DNA from: Apostichopus japonicus
Lineage: Eukaryota; Echinodermata; Holothuroidea; Aspidochirotida; Stichopodidae
Length of the DNA stretch: 64,000 nucleotides
Reading direction: 5' to 3'
NCBI RefSeq assembly: GCF_037975245.1
Contig: NC_092571.1
Span: forward strand, 27,542,564-27,606,563
The position numbers and the translations under genes are program-made. A model generated the notes under the pieces. The model was given only the letters and a program-made list of their open reading frames with translations. It was not told where the DNA came from and ran no database searches. This document shows, piece after piece, positions 35,285-47,125 of this stretch (position 1 is its first letter; every line of letters starts with the position of its first letter).

Positions 35285-36473
35285 CTACAACAGAAAGGAC
35301 AAAATATAATACACGATCAAGACTTATATCATATCTATAGTTGATCATTTAAAAGAGCTTTTTAATGTCTCAAATTGAATAGATATCTTCAATGTATGTA
35401 TGTATGTTATGCATTATTCGCATATCGATGGAAGTAAAATATGCAAGAGTAGGAGAAGCCGATTGAAAGTTGTGTTAGTTGTGTTAGGGGTGGGACAGAA
35501 GTCGGTTTTGAGTTGTAGAAGTTCCTTTGGCACTATTTCAGTTTTGCACAAGCTGCGATGATCTAGATGATAAATTGGGAATTTCGACTTTTCCTATCCA
35601 CATCTCGAATACCTGTTCTTGGAATTAATTTATATTGTCTTTTTTCCTGAGTAACTGCCTCCTCTTGAAGTAGCACTCGTACCAAGATTAGTATTATCTC
35701 AGACAAGATTAGAAGTATATCATCTCAAACTTCGATTAGCATTATTTTTTACATGAAATTTAATAATTTTGTGAAAAGACGAAAGTTTTACGAACATTTA
35801 AAAATTTCGAATTATCGCCCCAAACTACTACTTACTATTTCAATTCCTCTTTTTCTCAACCTATGATATTTTTTAACTCTAATTTTTGACATTCAGCTCA
35901 ACATTTCTACTACTTCGTTTGGAAGTTTTATTTGTAGAAATTAAGGCATTTCATTCACAAACTGTCGACGTATTACTCATATTTTACATTTTTTATTAAA
36001 CATCTAACTTTCTTTCAAATGTTCCACTATTCAATGTAAAATCTGAGACTGTTTACCTCCTCAAAGTCTTAAAATGTTTCTCATGATTGCAATTGGATTA
36101 TTGCAATTTAGTTACTTGTTTTTTAATGCCGTAATTTCGACTCTTGATGTGTTCGAAATTTTGCGCAAAACAAAATAATTGGTGAATGATGCTATGCTGA
36201 AAGAAGAATGATATTTGCCTCTTGTTCTGTTGTTAAAAAATTGGAAGAGTGGGAAATGTCGAGAAAGCAACTCCTGCCTTTATTCTGATCAGTGCTGGCT
36301 CCCCTGCACCCGTCCCTTAGCTTATACTATGTGATGCTAAACTATCTGATATACCGTAGCGCTACAATATTGCTTCAAAGTGAAGCTAGCAGACAGTGCT
36401 TTTAAAAAAACTTCAACGAAACATTGATGCCCATAGCTTGTTTAACAGTTATAGTAACATAAAGTGGACTTAC
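35285..36473 (-). other. Putative 5' UTR intron of gene C
   Basis: On the minus strand TTACGTCG precedes GTAAGT at 36473, and CTTTCTGTTGTAG ends at 35285, 46 bases before the ATG. Splicing would place TAG in frame just after the junction, so the upstream exon should be non-coding. It is conserved with the copy A intron (5892-7425), which supports function at the time of duplication. Confidence 0.55.
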
Positions 36474-37820
36474 CGACGTAACGGTTGAAGCAGTATTTGT
36501 GTCTCTTTGAGCTTGACAATATGATATTGAATGCATATAGTTCAGTAACTAGAACCTCAGTAATATCGTAGGCGGAAGTGAGCTTATTACAGTTACAACC
36601 TTCTAGCCGGCTTGCCAATGTTTTCTGCAAAGTTGGCAGATGAAGCCATTTCAACTTTGTAAGGTCGCCTTTCCTTCAAGGGGTGAACAGCAGATCGATG
36701 TTGGGACTGATTAGCTTTCTTTAGACCGACCGCAGTGACTGGCCGACAACGTTTGAAATATTAATCCAACAAAGTGATAATTTCTGTTATAATTACAGCT
36801 TTATATTCTGATATGACAACTCTATATTATAAAATTCGTCTATTTGGAGTTGTACGTGATTGTCATTCTGTTTCAAATGTGTAGTGTGGCGCTGTTTAAG
36901 TAATGAAAAAATATGTAATGGATTTTCCAAGACGTTCTCAAGAGGTCAAATTGTTTGAAGATACATTTAATTAAGTTCAATGGTAGCTATTAAACACTGT
37001 GGTTCGCCCTAGTGTCTCTCCGTTCAATGCATTTCATTCAGACTTAATTCAAACGTAATTTAGTTTCAAAGAGACCTTAAAAGTGAATAATATTTTATCC
37101 ATTATACACTGAGCCTTGAAAATAACGAGTCGAAAGCGCGATAGATTGAAATTTGTGAAGAACAACTGGCAACAGAAGGATCAATAGTTGGCCCTAACAA
37201 TCTCTTTGAATAATCAAAAGTGACTGCATATGCTTAAGAGAGGGCTAGATCTGTAGGGGGGGGGGGGGGGGTAATACATCTGGAGTAAACTTGGGAAAAA
37301 GGAACTGCAATTCACCTCAATGCGTCCACAACTGAATTCACCAACTGACAGGGACGTCGATTTGTTTCCAGGGTTAGCAGGTCAAACTTACCGATTGAAG
37401 TAAATGTATGAAAATGCAGTGGGACACAAGCATACTCAAATTGGCTGTACGATGTAACTACTTCTTTTTGTTATATCTTCATGACGAAAATAAGATTAGT
37501 TGCATTTATTTTAATAATTCATCAACACGATTAATAAGCCAGATTCTAATGCACATGGATGTACGTCGCTCTGCTCGCTGGGAATACCTTTGCAGATGTA
37601 ACTCAAAATCAGTAAGGTGAAGTTGCGCTGAGATCAGTTAGCGCTTTGTACAACTCAATTACTAAGTTTATGATAACATGTGCTTCATAATTTAAGGTAA
37701 TCCTTGCCGCATATGACTAAATATGTCAGAAAGACTGGAAAATGAACTTAAAAATGAAACTTGGAACTACAACTGATTTAAACTCCTCTTTTATTTCTAA
37801 CTACAGTTAACAGACTTTTA
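36474..37820. other. Gene-free upstream region of gene C
   Basis: Similarity to copy A ends about eight bases upstream of the proposed donor, so A and C have different promoters or first exons. A 70-codon minus frame (36442-36654) reads through the donor and has no support. A G-run occurs at 37256-37271. Confidence 0.5.
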
Positions 37821-37839
37821 CAGCAATCATATAATCAAT

Positions 37840-38535
37840 CGATCGATCCATCGATCGATCCATAGATCCATCGATTCATCGACCCATCCATCCAACGATT
37901 CATCGACCCATCCATCCAACGATTCATCGAACCATCCATCGATCAGTTCATCGATCGATCGATCGATCGATCGATCGATCGATCGATCGATCCATCCATC
38001 CATCCATCCATCCATCCATCCATCCATCCATCCATCCATCCATCCATCCATCCATCCATCCATCCATCCATCCATCCATCCATCCATCCATCCATCCATC
38101 CATCCATCCATCCATCCATCCATCCATCCATCCATCCATCCATCCATCCATCCATCCATCCATCCATCCATCCATCCATCCATCCATCCATCCATCCATC
38201 CATCCATCCATCCATCCATCCATCCATCCATCCATCCATCCATCCATCCATCCATCCATCCATCCATCCATCCATCCATCCATCCATCCATCCATCCATC
38301 CATCCATCCATCCATCCATCCATCCATCCATCCATCCATCCATCCATCCATCCATCCATCCATCCATCCATCCATCCATCCATCCATCCATCCATCCATC
38401 CATCCATCCATCCATCCATCCATCCATCCATCCATCCATCCATCCATCCTTCCATCCATCCATCCATCCATCCATCCATCCTTCCATCCATCCATCCATC
38501 CATCCATCCATCCATTCATGCATCCATCCATCCTA
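37840..38535. repeat. Compound (GATC)n / (CCAT)n microsatellite
   Basis: Begins with imperfect CGATCCATCGA repeats, passes through about nine perfect GATC units (37953-37990), then about 136 CCAT units with rare CCTT variants at the right end. Frames reading MDGW repeats on the minus strand are artefacts of the repeat. Confidence 0.98.
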
Positions 38536-39230
38536 AATCAATGCGTTATCGACTAAGCACACATTTGGCCTAATGACTAATTCTAACAATAAGTTTGCTA
38601 GTATCGTTTGATCTCAAATTCAAGTTTACATCCAAATGGCTTGGATTTTGGTTTTGCTCTTAATAGAGAGTTGGTAATACTGTGCAGTGTTTACATGACA
38701 TGATATTATACACAGTTAAAACTTAGCGATTGAACGGTCCTTCAATTTTGATTTAATCCCTTGTGTTTGTAATGGTTGAAACAATAACACACCGGAAAAT
38801 GTCCGGGGCGGGAGTTGTACTTTCTATAATGTTTATATATAATCCTAATTAATCCCAGTATATGCTTTTCACAGAAGTTTACCTGAAACTTCCATTAGTT
38901 CAGTGTTCGGATGACACGTTAACAAATATGGGTCATAACGAAAATTATCGAAAAGTCGTGATGAGATGCGTCGCTTTCAATATTTCTCACACGGTAAGTG
39001 TAGCTGGTTCTAAATGTGTTTCTTTGTTAGTTTCGTCGCGTTGAATATAATAAAAGCAGAACTCCAAGATATATGGCTGTTGATCATGGTAATATAACCT
39101 GTATCTCAATCAATTGTACATGTATAGCCTACAATATCTTCCAGTGGTAAATTAGCATTTTTTCCCAAACAGGTAATCTATAATGAACCCTTGTTCTTTG
39201 TGGTTCATTGATAACTTGTACAAATATAGG
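38536..39230. repeat. Diverged Ig-locus spacer
   Basis: About 38590-38700 is a diverged member of the 330-bp repeat family (GTTTGATCTCAAA, AGAGTTGG). About 38860-38895 (ATGCTTTTCACAGAA) resembles the 11070-11100 flank. About 39133-39230 matches 28135-28240. No gene. Confidence 0.55.
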
Positions 39231-39298
39231 TAGGCCATCAGCTGAAGCTCAAAATGTGGCTGTAAAATCAGTTTCGTTCCAGCAACACCGGGTCTAGA

Positions 39299-41114
39299 CT
39301 TTTAATGCATTTTTGGGTAGTTTAATGCATCACAAACATTATATCAAAAGTTCTCCAAAAAATTTCCTGCAGTATTTTTGTAACGCACCCTTGAAATTGG
39401 GTATGTTATGTAGACATTACGTGCTACGATGCTATGTATTAGGAACACATGTGCTAACGTTAGATTTGGTACAGTGGTGCATACATACCACTCTTTTCTT
39501 ATATGTTTAATGACGACTGATATATTTTTTTGTATAATAGTTGGGTCAGGGTTACAAGAATGGTGGAAGAGGATTCTGGTCTAAGGGTCAGTGAGGGTTG
39601 TTTTCAGGCATTACAAGTTGTGCCCTTCCCCCCCCCCCCCCCCCTCCATTTTCGCCAAAATGGTAAAAAATCACATTTTCAACTTTGAAATATGAAATAC
39701 AATTTTTGAACATTATAACTTAAGGGTTTTAATTATAAAAATGTACCACTTTTAATAAACTCAGATATAATGCTTTGTAATAAATCAAATATTTTTAGAT
39801 TTTCCCCCTATGTTATGAATGCATTTCGTCTGTGCATGTATGCGTAAATATACACATATAATGAAAAGTTCCTCTCCATAATTGTTACACTCCCCATCCA
39901 AACTGTTTTACACATGTGACCCCCTCCCCTTCTACTTTACATGTAGCTAAATCCCTAGTTACAGTGAGATGTGCCAATGCCCCAAGACCAGTGAGTTATT
40001 TCCTTTGTATAAATCAATATATAAGTTGGCACACTAAGACATCATGGCATATCGTAGATGTGAAATAAAGTTAGTCGGTATATATCCGTTACCTTAGTAC
40101 TCTTTCTACAGTCTTCTGCAAAACTAGGTACTTTCTCCTTGTTACGGAAACGACATGTTTATAATTCGTATTCCTGCAAAAAGTGTTTCCAAGGGAGTTA
40201 ACGTATAAAAGAAAAGATCGACAAGGTTTCGAATGGTATTTTGAATAATAATAGTTCTATATTCTACAAATAATATGAATAATAAAGGTGAATGGTACAA
40301 ATAAGTGAATAACGAAGACAGTTAACTTAAGCCCCAGATAGAAAGAAATAGTGTATCTATTAAGACTGGGTCGATACACTCAATGGTGTAGTAGAGCTGG
40401 GCCTTTGCGATGATTCAAGATACAGGTTCTTCATCAAAAGGCGCGGCGAGGAATTAATAAGTGATTAAAAGTTCATCCAAGGACAGTTGTACTAGTTATA
40501 ACAGGATCCACTTCAATTCACTGCATGGAAGTCAGATATGGTATGGAAAAGGGAAAGTCCATTCCGTAGTAGAGGTGAAGATAATTAGATGAAATAAAAG
40601 TCACTAAAGACTTGAATATCCTTCAGTCAAAACTTGAACAGATGCACAAAACGTGTTAACAATATGAATAAAACAGATAACGAAATGTTACGGCAAAACA
40701 ATAAAGAACCGTGATATTGGAACAGGGTCAGGGGCGATGGTTCCCCAACAACAGTATATAAACCTCTGACTGGTTTCAGGACGCGGTATTTGTGTCATCG
40801 TCATCAGTAAATGTAGTTGTGAATATGCAAGAGGTAAAGCATGCCCATAACACCCTCCTCCCCCCTCCCCTCTCAGCAAAAAAAGTGTGATTTGAAGAAA
40901 ATGTGGATATTTATCATAAGGTGTCTGGTAGGTAGGGTAATCTACGTAAAACTACCAATAGCTAAAATGAATATATGAATAAGATCATGTTTTCTGGTGC
41001 CTTTAAACTCTGGGGAACAAAATAATGACAACATGACTTTGAAAAAGTTAACCCTCTTCACAAACTTCAAACTTGATTAAAATTTCAGACTAAGATATCA
41101 AGATTAAACACCAT
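39299..41114. other. Non-coding part of the inverted-repeat element
   Basis: No gene. A C-run lies at 39628-39644. AT-rich otherwise; nothing matches the Ig loci. Confidence 0.45.
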
Positions 41115-43072
41115 CACAGTTCATCCTCCAAATCATCTTCCCCTGCATCAACAATCTCAACATCTTCTTGGAAGTTGCTGCAATTTCTATATTTACATAG
41201 GTCTGTACACGGTAGCTGTGCATTCATTCAGGAACATCTTCCTTTAAGACATTTGCCGACTCTACAGCTACTGCTGACACACTGAAGCAAAACATCTGGG
41301 TCAGGTGGCTTCGACATCCAAGTGATTATAAGGTCATCATTTTCAAGTTTCCATCCATGTCCCTCTGGTGAGAGTGCATCAATCCTTTGCTGCAATGCCC
41401 TACTGTGAATAGCAGCCTGGTTGGTGCAGCGCTTAACATGCTGGATCAGAGCATCTTTTGTTGGTGGTAAACTCTGCTCTGAGGAGGAGATGAACAGAAC
41501 ACCTTGTACCATGAAATTGGATATTTTTGTGTCTCACATTTTATGATGGGGTACCAATATAATTACAATTCAGCTAGAAATATGTTGCAAATTACTTTAA
41601 TAATTTCAATGGAAAGATTAACCTGATATTGCATCTCAAAGCGTTTAGAGAATTTTTTAATTTTCCTTGGGGGAGGACCCCCATATTCCAAAAGTCCTAG
41701 ATCCACCCCTGAACACTCAATGAACCACACATTGAAGAGAGTACTTTACCTTTCAAGATCTGTATGTCTTCCTTGTCAAGAATTGTATCTAGTTTCTTCA
41801 ACATAGAGAGTGGTACCTCACTTCAATGGCAGCACGGTCTTTTCCTCTAATATTCATAAAATCTGGGCTCATCTTTTTTCCGCTCTGCTGCTTGTCGAAG
41901 CAATACTTTAATAAAATGAAATAAAAAAAGCAAATTGTTTTGCATTTTCTGTTGATCAAAATGTAAGTTTGAACAAATAAGAACTAAGACAATTTTATTT
42001 ATATACCATGTGATATGCTCATCTTCTATGGACAAACAAAGACACATTCAAATTTTGCAAACCAGTGTCATGCAAAAAAGAATTAAAACAGGCTTTTTTT
42101 GACAGTACAGTACATTATCTCTTAATGTTATGGTTTAAATTATACAATGGTAGATTATATCTGTTACTAATAATAAAGGAGACAGATACTTGTTCATTTT
42201 GGTAAAGCTAGACAGGCTGACCATAAGACCTTGCAAACCTAACCTTATTGCACCTTTGTTACACTTATTTTTCTAACTAATATAATATCTCTATCATTCA
42301 AATAAAGGGCCACAGTAAGAAAACTATGAAGCCTGTATTTAACACTTAGGCTAGTGCCCCAGATGGAGAATTTGAAACAAATTTCCGTTCCTACCACCTT
42401 ATAACAAAACAAATCAGATGACCAAGCCACTAATTATATTATGTTCAGGTCCAACACTGTGCCCTTTGACTTGGATTCTATCCCTCAAGAGCTACTGATC
42501 TTGCATTATGCAACTTCTCTTAACACTTCAACTATGCCACAGAAGTACAAGTAGAGTTGTGTAGTATGCTTAGGCTTACCTCCATCGAAAGTCTCTGCCT
42601 GCTGCAGCTTGTCCTGCACCCGTTTGCAACGCCGAGTAATGTATTGTTTCTTTTCCCACATATAATAAATTGAACAGGCAATACACCAGAGCTTCTGCTT
42701 GGTTTCCTCGATCTTTTCCGTCAATTCTTCGTTTAAAATCATATGGGGTCTCCTCTGGAACTGTTCGTTTTCTTGCAGCAATATGCTTGCTATCATTATC
42801 AATGAACCGCCTGTAACACTTATCGTGGAACCCCATCATACTATGCTGTTGAACACACGCTTGATCGTAGTAGGCCATGGAGTAATCAGTAGTACGGCGA
42901 TATCACTGTCTCCGCCGCTGAGATTAAGCCAATCTTTAGCGCAGGAAGTAACTTTAGTCCATCGTTTATTCGTCAGTGCCTTGACTGCTTCAAATTTTAC
43001 AGATTCAATGTGCACTGAGCACTGTAGATTTCCGTGTGTCGGAGACTGACTGGCGCCCGTGGGAGCCGCCAT
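41115..43072 (-). pseudogene. Decayed, internally deleted gene of a transposon-associated cysteine-rich protein family
   Basis: Exon 1 (43072-42580) starts MAAPTGASQSPTHG and is followed in two further frames by HDKCYRRFIDNDSKH and RCKRVQDKLQQAETFDGG up to a GTAAGC donor; two frameshifts break it. A middle exon (about 41905-41750) reads RQAAERKKDEPRFYEYI and AAIEVRYH, with another frameshift. The last exon (41512-41115) has LPPTKDALIQHVKR, then C-rich SSSCRVGKCLKGRCS, a TGA, then PCTDLCKYRNC and an acidic end. I recognise these N- and C-terminal modules from an uncharacterised protein family repeated in marine invertebrate genomes; the large middle part is missing. Function unknown. Confidence 0.65.
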
Positions 43073-43376
43073 GTTTGTTGTTTTCTACAAAGATTGCACA
43101 CAGAACTCATGGCTCATTGGACAATTCATATCACATGGTACAGATATTTCACTGGCGCACAACTTTTGAACGTAAAACGGCAGGTTTCTTAACATACGCA
43201 ATAAAAAATATAGTTCGATCTTTCGAGCGGAATTGCAAAAAAACTGCAGGAAAGTACATGGAGAACTTTTGGATCATTAATCTTAGTTAATTTATGTATT
43301 CAATGCTGTAGAGAAATTTTAGACCCGCAGTTGCTGGAACGAAACAAGCGAATTTCGACCTTCAGCTGATGGCCTA

Positions 43377-44697
43377 AGGAAGGTGATTTCCCGAATTAAG
43401 CACAAACGGGATCATCTGTACAATAATTGTAGTACACAAAAGCATCATATATATTACTGTGCTGAGAGTATTCATCATTCAGGGATTATCCCAACAATCA
43501 ATGCATAATTTCGTTATTGGCATATCCGAACAGGGAGATTGTCGTCCACGTGAGATTATATTGTTTTATATCAACTTTTGCATAAACGTAAATTCAAATC
43601 ATGTCATGAATTGTAAAGCCATCTAAACGCTCTCATGATCGAGACTTTCTTTCGATTTTAGTTTGCATCTCTTGACTTTGCAAGTATAAAGATAGGGTCA
43701 CTTCGCAGTGTAACATGTGATCAACGTTTATAAGTGTGTAACGCTTGTTAACTGACGTGAGCAGGAAATGCTTTCCCATGAAAATTACGACACTAAAGTT
43801 ATCAGTATAGTTCAACATGTACATATCAATATCGTATCAGTTGTTACTTGATTTTGCTCCACGTATTACCATACGTGCAGCAATCCAAGAAAATTATAAT
43901 TTTGTGTAGGGCGTACTTGACGTCCAAAATTGCAATTCATTATATACTTTATGCTCTATTAATGTATAATACTGTCTGGTAATTGGCAGTCTGTAGTGGT
44001 TCACAAGTGCATTGTCTCAACAACTTTGATCAAATAAGAAGATTTTACATGTGACGTAAACGAGTTGCCCCCCTTAAGAAAAATCTTGCCCTCCTAACAA
44101 TAGAATGCTGACTACGCCACTGCTGTAGTACCCAGAGTCAATCACATGAATGCTAACCCAAATGTATGTCAACTCTGACATTGACATGTTATATGTTACC
44201 TTCAGGACAGCTCGTCCACATATCGGATACTAAATATAGTAACGCAACGACCTCCACTTTATTATATTCAGTATCTCGATTTAATATAGTTAACACCTTT
44301 TCTATATAAGCTTCATGTATGTCACTAACAATTGCAAAACAGAGACTTTGAAAGTAAACATCCTCTTGCCCAGACTCCATAAAAGTCCTCTCTAGTACAA
44401 ACCAATGATCAATTTGGAACGTTATTTTTGCTTAAATTAAGGGCGAGCGCATCGTTGTGCTGTAGTTATAAATAGTACATTATTTTAAGACGTCTGATCA
44501 GCTGTCAAATGCGAATGTAGCATTAAAGGGGCGGATATATTCCGACTACTGCAATCAATGTGCATGTGTTACATAATACAAAAGAAATACTGCCTGTCAT
44601 TCACTTTCCTTTATTGTGCAAGGGTAACTTGACAAATATTAGTAAATACAATAATCAAAAACAGAATGAATCAAAAACGGAGGTAAAATAGGAATAT
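43377..44697. repeat. 3' flank of Ig fragment D
   Basis: Matches the flanks of B, E and F (TTCGTTATTGGCATA, GTCACTTCGCAGTGT, TTACCTTCAGGACAGCTCGT). A GTTGCCCCCCTTAAG patch near 44066 is unique. A minus frame of 63 codons at 44189-44380 has no support. Confidence 0.75.
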
Positions 44698-45137
44698 TTA
44701 ATTAACAATATCATATTGTTCATCTTCTTGTAAAGGTTCGCAGGGAGACAGATAACCACCACTGTCATAAGTAAATAAAGATGAATTGATGTTCGTATAG
44801 TTATCTGTGGGTAGATTTAATGCATTACTATTATCAATCTGAGATTCAATCGGTGGGACTATGTCATCATTCATGGATGTATTTCTATCATTGGCATTAC
44901 TCGTACTAGAGTTCTCTCCGGCGGAAACAGTTAAGCGATATTTATATACTATAATTACAATGAGACATATTAAACAGAAGCAGATGACCATGACAACTAA
45001 TAATACAGCTATTACTCAACCTGGGTTATTGGTTGCACTGATTTGGATCGTCGATGTGATATTTCTATTTCTGTAGTTACCAACACATTGTATATTCACT
45101 GAGCAGACGTCACTTTCGGTATCCAATACAGTGAGTT
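44698..45137 (-). pseudogene. Ig receptor 3' fragment D (C subtype)
   Basis: Retains the last part of Ig domain 3, the membrane helix and the full tyrosine tail ending EQYDIVN, nearly identical to C. A C-to-T change creates TGA at 45016-45018 in place of the Arg codon before the helix. The gene is cut at 45137, where sequence switches to the spacer block beginning TTCAGTAGGAGG; gene C also has TTCAGT at this point, so the junction may have used that microhomology. It cannot encode a receptor. Confidence 0.9.
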
Positions 45138-45139
45138 GG

Positions 45140-46819
45140 TTCAGTAGGAGGATTTTTTATTTGGACCACTACTACGGCTGTAGGCTACCCGCCCCACCCC
45201 TCTCGTTTTCTACTATATACCTAAGTATTTATTACCAAAACCTTGCGTTTAGTGCTACATCAATAGACCTAACTGATGGCCTAAATATACACAACAGAAT
45301 GCATCATTTGACATCTAAATTATTTCGGTGATATCCCACAACTCGAGAAACACACGAGATTACCGCAGGACAATGCTCCATTCATTATAAAATCATTCCT
45401 TCGTCTCTAGCCCTCCCATTATCAGGTTTAGGCTTATACCTTAATCAGTCGATGGCACATCTGGCCCTGCCAAGGCTGCCATAAAGGTTCATGTAACTAT
45501 CTAAACCATACAGGGAATTTAAGTGAGTCATTTATTAGCACAAGCTTGCATTTAGAGCAAATGTAAGGCATGTTACAAGATCATGATTACTAAATCAAAA
45601 TCGCCACCCAACTGTTTTGGCTAAAAATATAAATGACCGGGTCATTTTGTAGATGATCTGATAGTACAAACATGGTAGTTATTTGATCTTGTTTTGTTCA
45701 TTGGAAAGCAGAATGATACATAATTTAAACTACATGGACTTAAAGAGAATAAGTAAAGGTATTCCAAATTATCCTTAATATGTGAAACAGCCTTACTATG
45801 CATCATACATTCAAGTTGTCAAGTTGATAGAAAATGTCACTTGAAAATGTAATATTAATGGCTGTAATGTTATTATATGATGTCCAACTAAACTACTTTT
45901 TTAGCTCTTGAATACCATATTACTGTACCACATAACATATGTATACAGCATGTTAGGCCTACATGCAAACTCCTGCCTCTTGCAACCATGCCTTCCGCGC
46001 GGTAACTTCAAATACATTTCTGTAAGACTATATAAGTGTCTTGTCTTTATTTGAACAATTCCGATCCTCATACTTCGTCAGTAACATAACAATGCCCAAT
46101 GTCTTCAGTATTATATGTACAGTATGTTGTTTGTTTAAGCCTCAATTTGGTTGCAGTCGTCTCGTCAGTAGATGAAAATAAAATGTCCATTTAAACTGCT
46201 GATTTAACAGTATGGCCTATTCGTTTTAGTTTAACGAAAAATAACAGCGAACACAGTCCACTAACTGATTAACAGTGTAACATATGTCTATATTTTGTTT
46301 TACTATTGTGGCTTAAGCAAGGGGTGGAAGATAGGGAGGGTGAGGCACTGTCTTACAGAGAGAGCATTCATATAAGATACAACAGTGTGTTGTATTAATA
46401 ATGACTTATGTTGTGTAGGTTCTAGCAAATCACATCTGACGGGAATCACGAGATCTTCAAATTCGTATGCGGTCGTTATATACGTCAGGTTCAGAGTTAC
46501 GTGCATCAAGTAATATGGGCAGCATATAGACATATCGTAAGAGTGCTAGCTTACATGCTAAATTTCATGCAATAAAGGTAGTAATGGTTCAACATAAGGA
46601 GCCACTGTTGATGCAATATAGGCGTGTTAATTAAATGTCTTTTAATACCCTGGGGCAATTTATAATATTGACGTTGTTTTGTTATCTTGTGGCATGAGGA
46701 TTATAGTACAGCAGTAGCTCTAACGCTTGTCGCAGGTATTTAATAGAAGACGGCACTGATAACAGAGGACCTATTTTAGATTGGCGAAACAAATCAGTGC
46801 ACAAATTTCACGATTGACA
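45140..46819. repeat. Spacer block, first copy of E/F duplication
   Basis: Matches 53254-55172 at about 90% or better, with indels. Shared landmarks include CCAAAACCTTGCGTTTAGTG, TTTGATCTTGTTTTGTTCA and CTCTTGCAACCATG. It has no coding capacity and no clear terminal repeats. Confidence 0.9.
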
Positions 46820-46870
46820 ATAATTATATTTTATTATTGTGCAAAAGACATTGTGCTGCACCCCAACCAC

Positions 46871-47125
46871 TATGTATGACTATATATCCATAGTTCCCAA
46901 CACATTACATATACATTAAATAGGCGTTATCCGTAATATTAAGTTCAATTGATTTATTGTCTGTGTTAATATCTTATTTATAATAATTAGCCTTATTTTT
47001 CTTCCACATAACTTCATTTCACTTAGTACATTACTACAACACCTTATTTCTGACGTCACTGAACTTGATTATGGATGGAGTCAATGTGAAAAAGAATAAA
47101 GGGCGAAGTATAATAGGCTAACTTA
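46871..47125 (-). pseudogene. Relic Ig receptor fragment G2 (Ig domain 3)
   Basis: No open frame, but CCATAGTTCCCAACACATTAC, GTTATCCGTAATATTAAG, ACTGAACTTGATTATGGATG and AGTATAATAGGC align with relic G1 (9818-10060) and with domain 3 of gene B. It is absent from the corresponding place in the F unit (about 55420-55750). Confidence 0.7.

Larger units (their letters stand above)
39231..43376. mobile_element. 4.1-kb DNA element with inverted ends carrying a decayed gene
   Basis: The left end TAGGCCATCAGCTGAAG...GTTTCGTTCCAGCAAC (39231-39298) is the inverse of the right end GTTGCTGGAACGAAAC...CTTCAGCTGATGGCCTA (43321-43376), with a small length difference inside. Flanks on the two sides become contiguous in the paralogous locus at 28135-28240 plus 28616-28700, so the block is an insertion. 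AGG at both edges may be the target duplication. Superfamily is not determined. It contains exons of a cysteine-rich protein gene on the minus strand. Confidence 0.7.

Noticed and set aside
36442-36654. 70-codon minus frame upstream of gene C
   Set aside because: Crosses the conserved GTAAGT donor, and splicing to the ATG exon would meet TAG at once; treated as non-coding.
37827-38531. Minus-strand frames of up to 234 codons of MDGW repeats
   Set aside because: Direct product of the CCAT microsatellite; no splice or promoter support.
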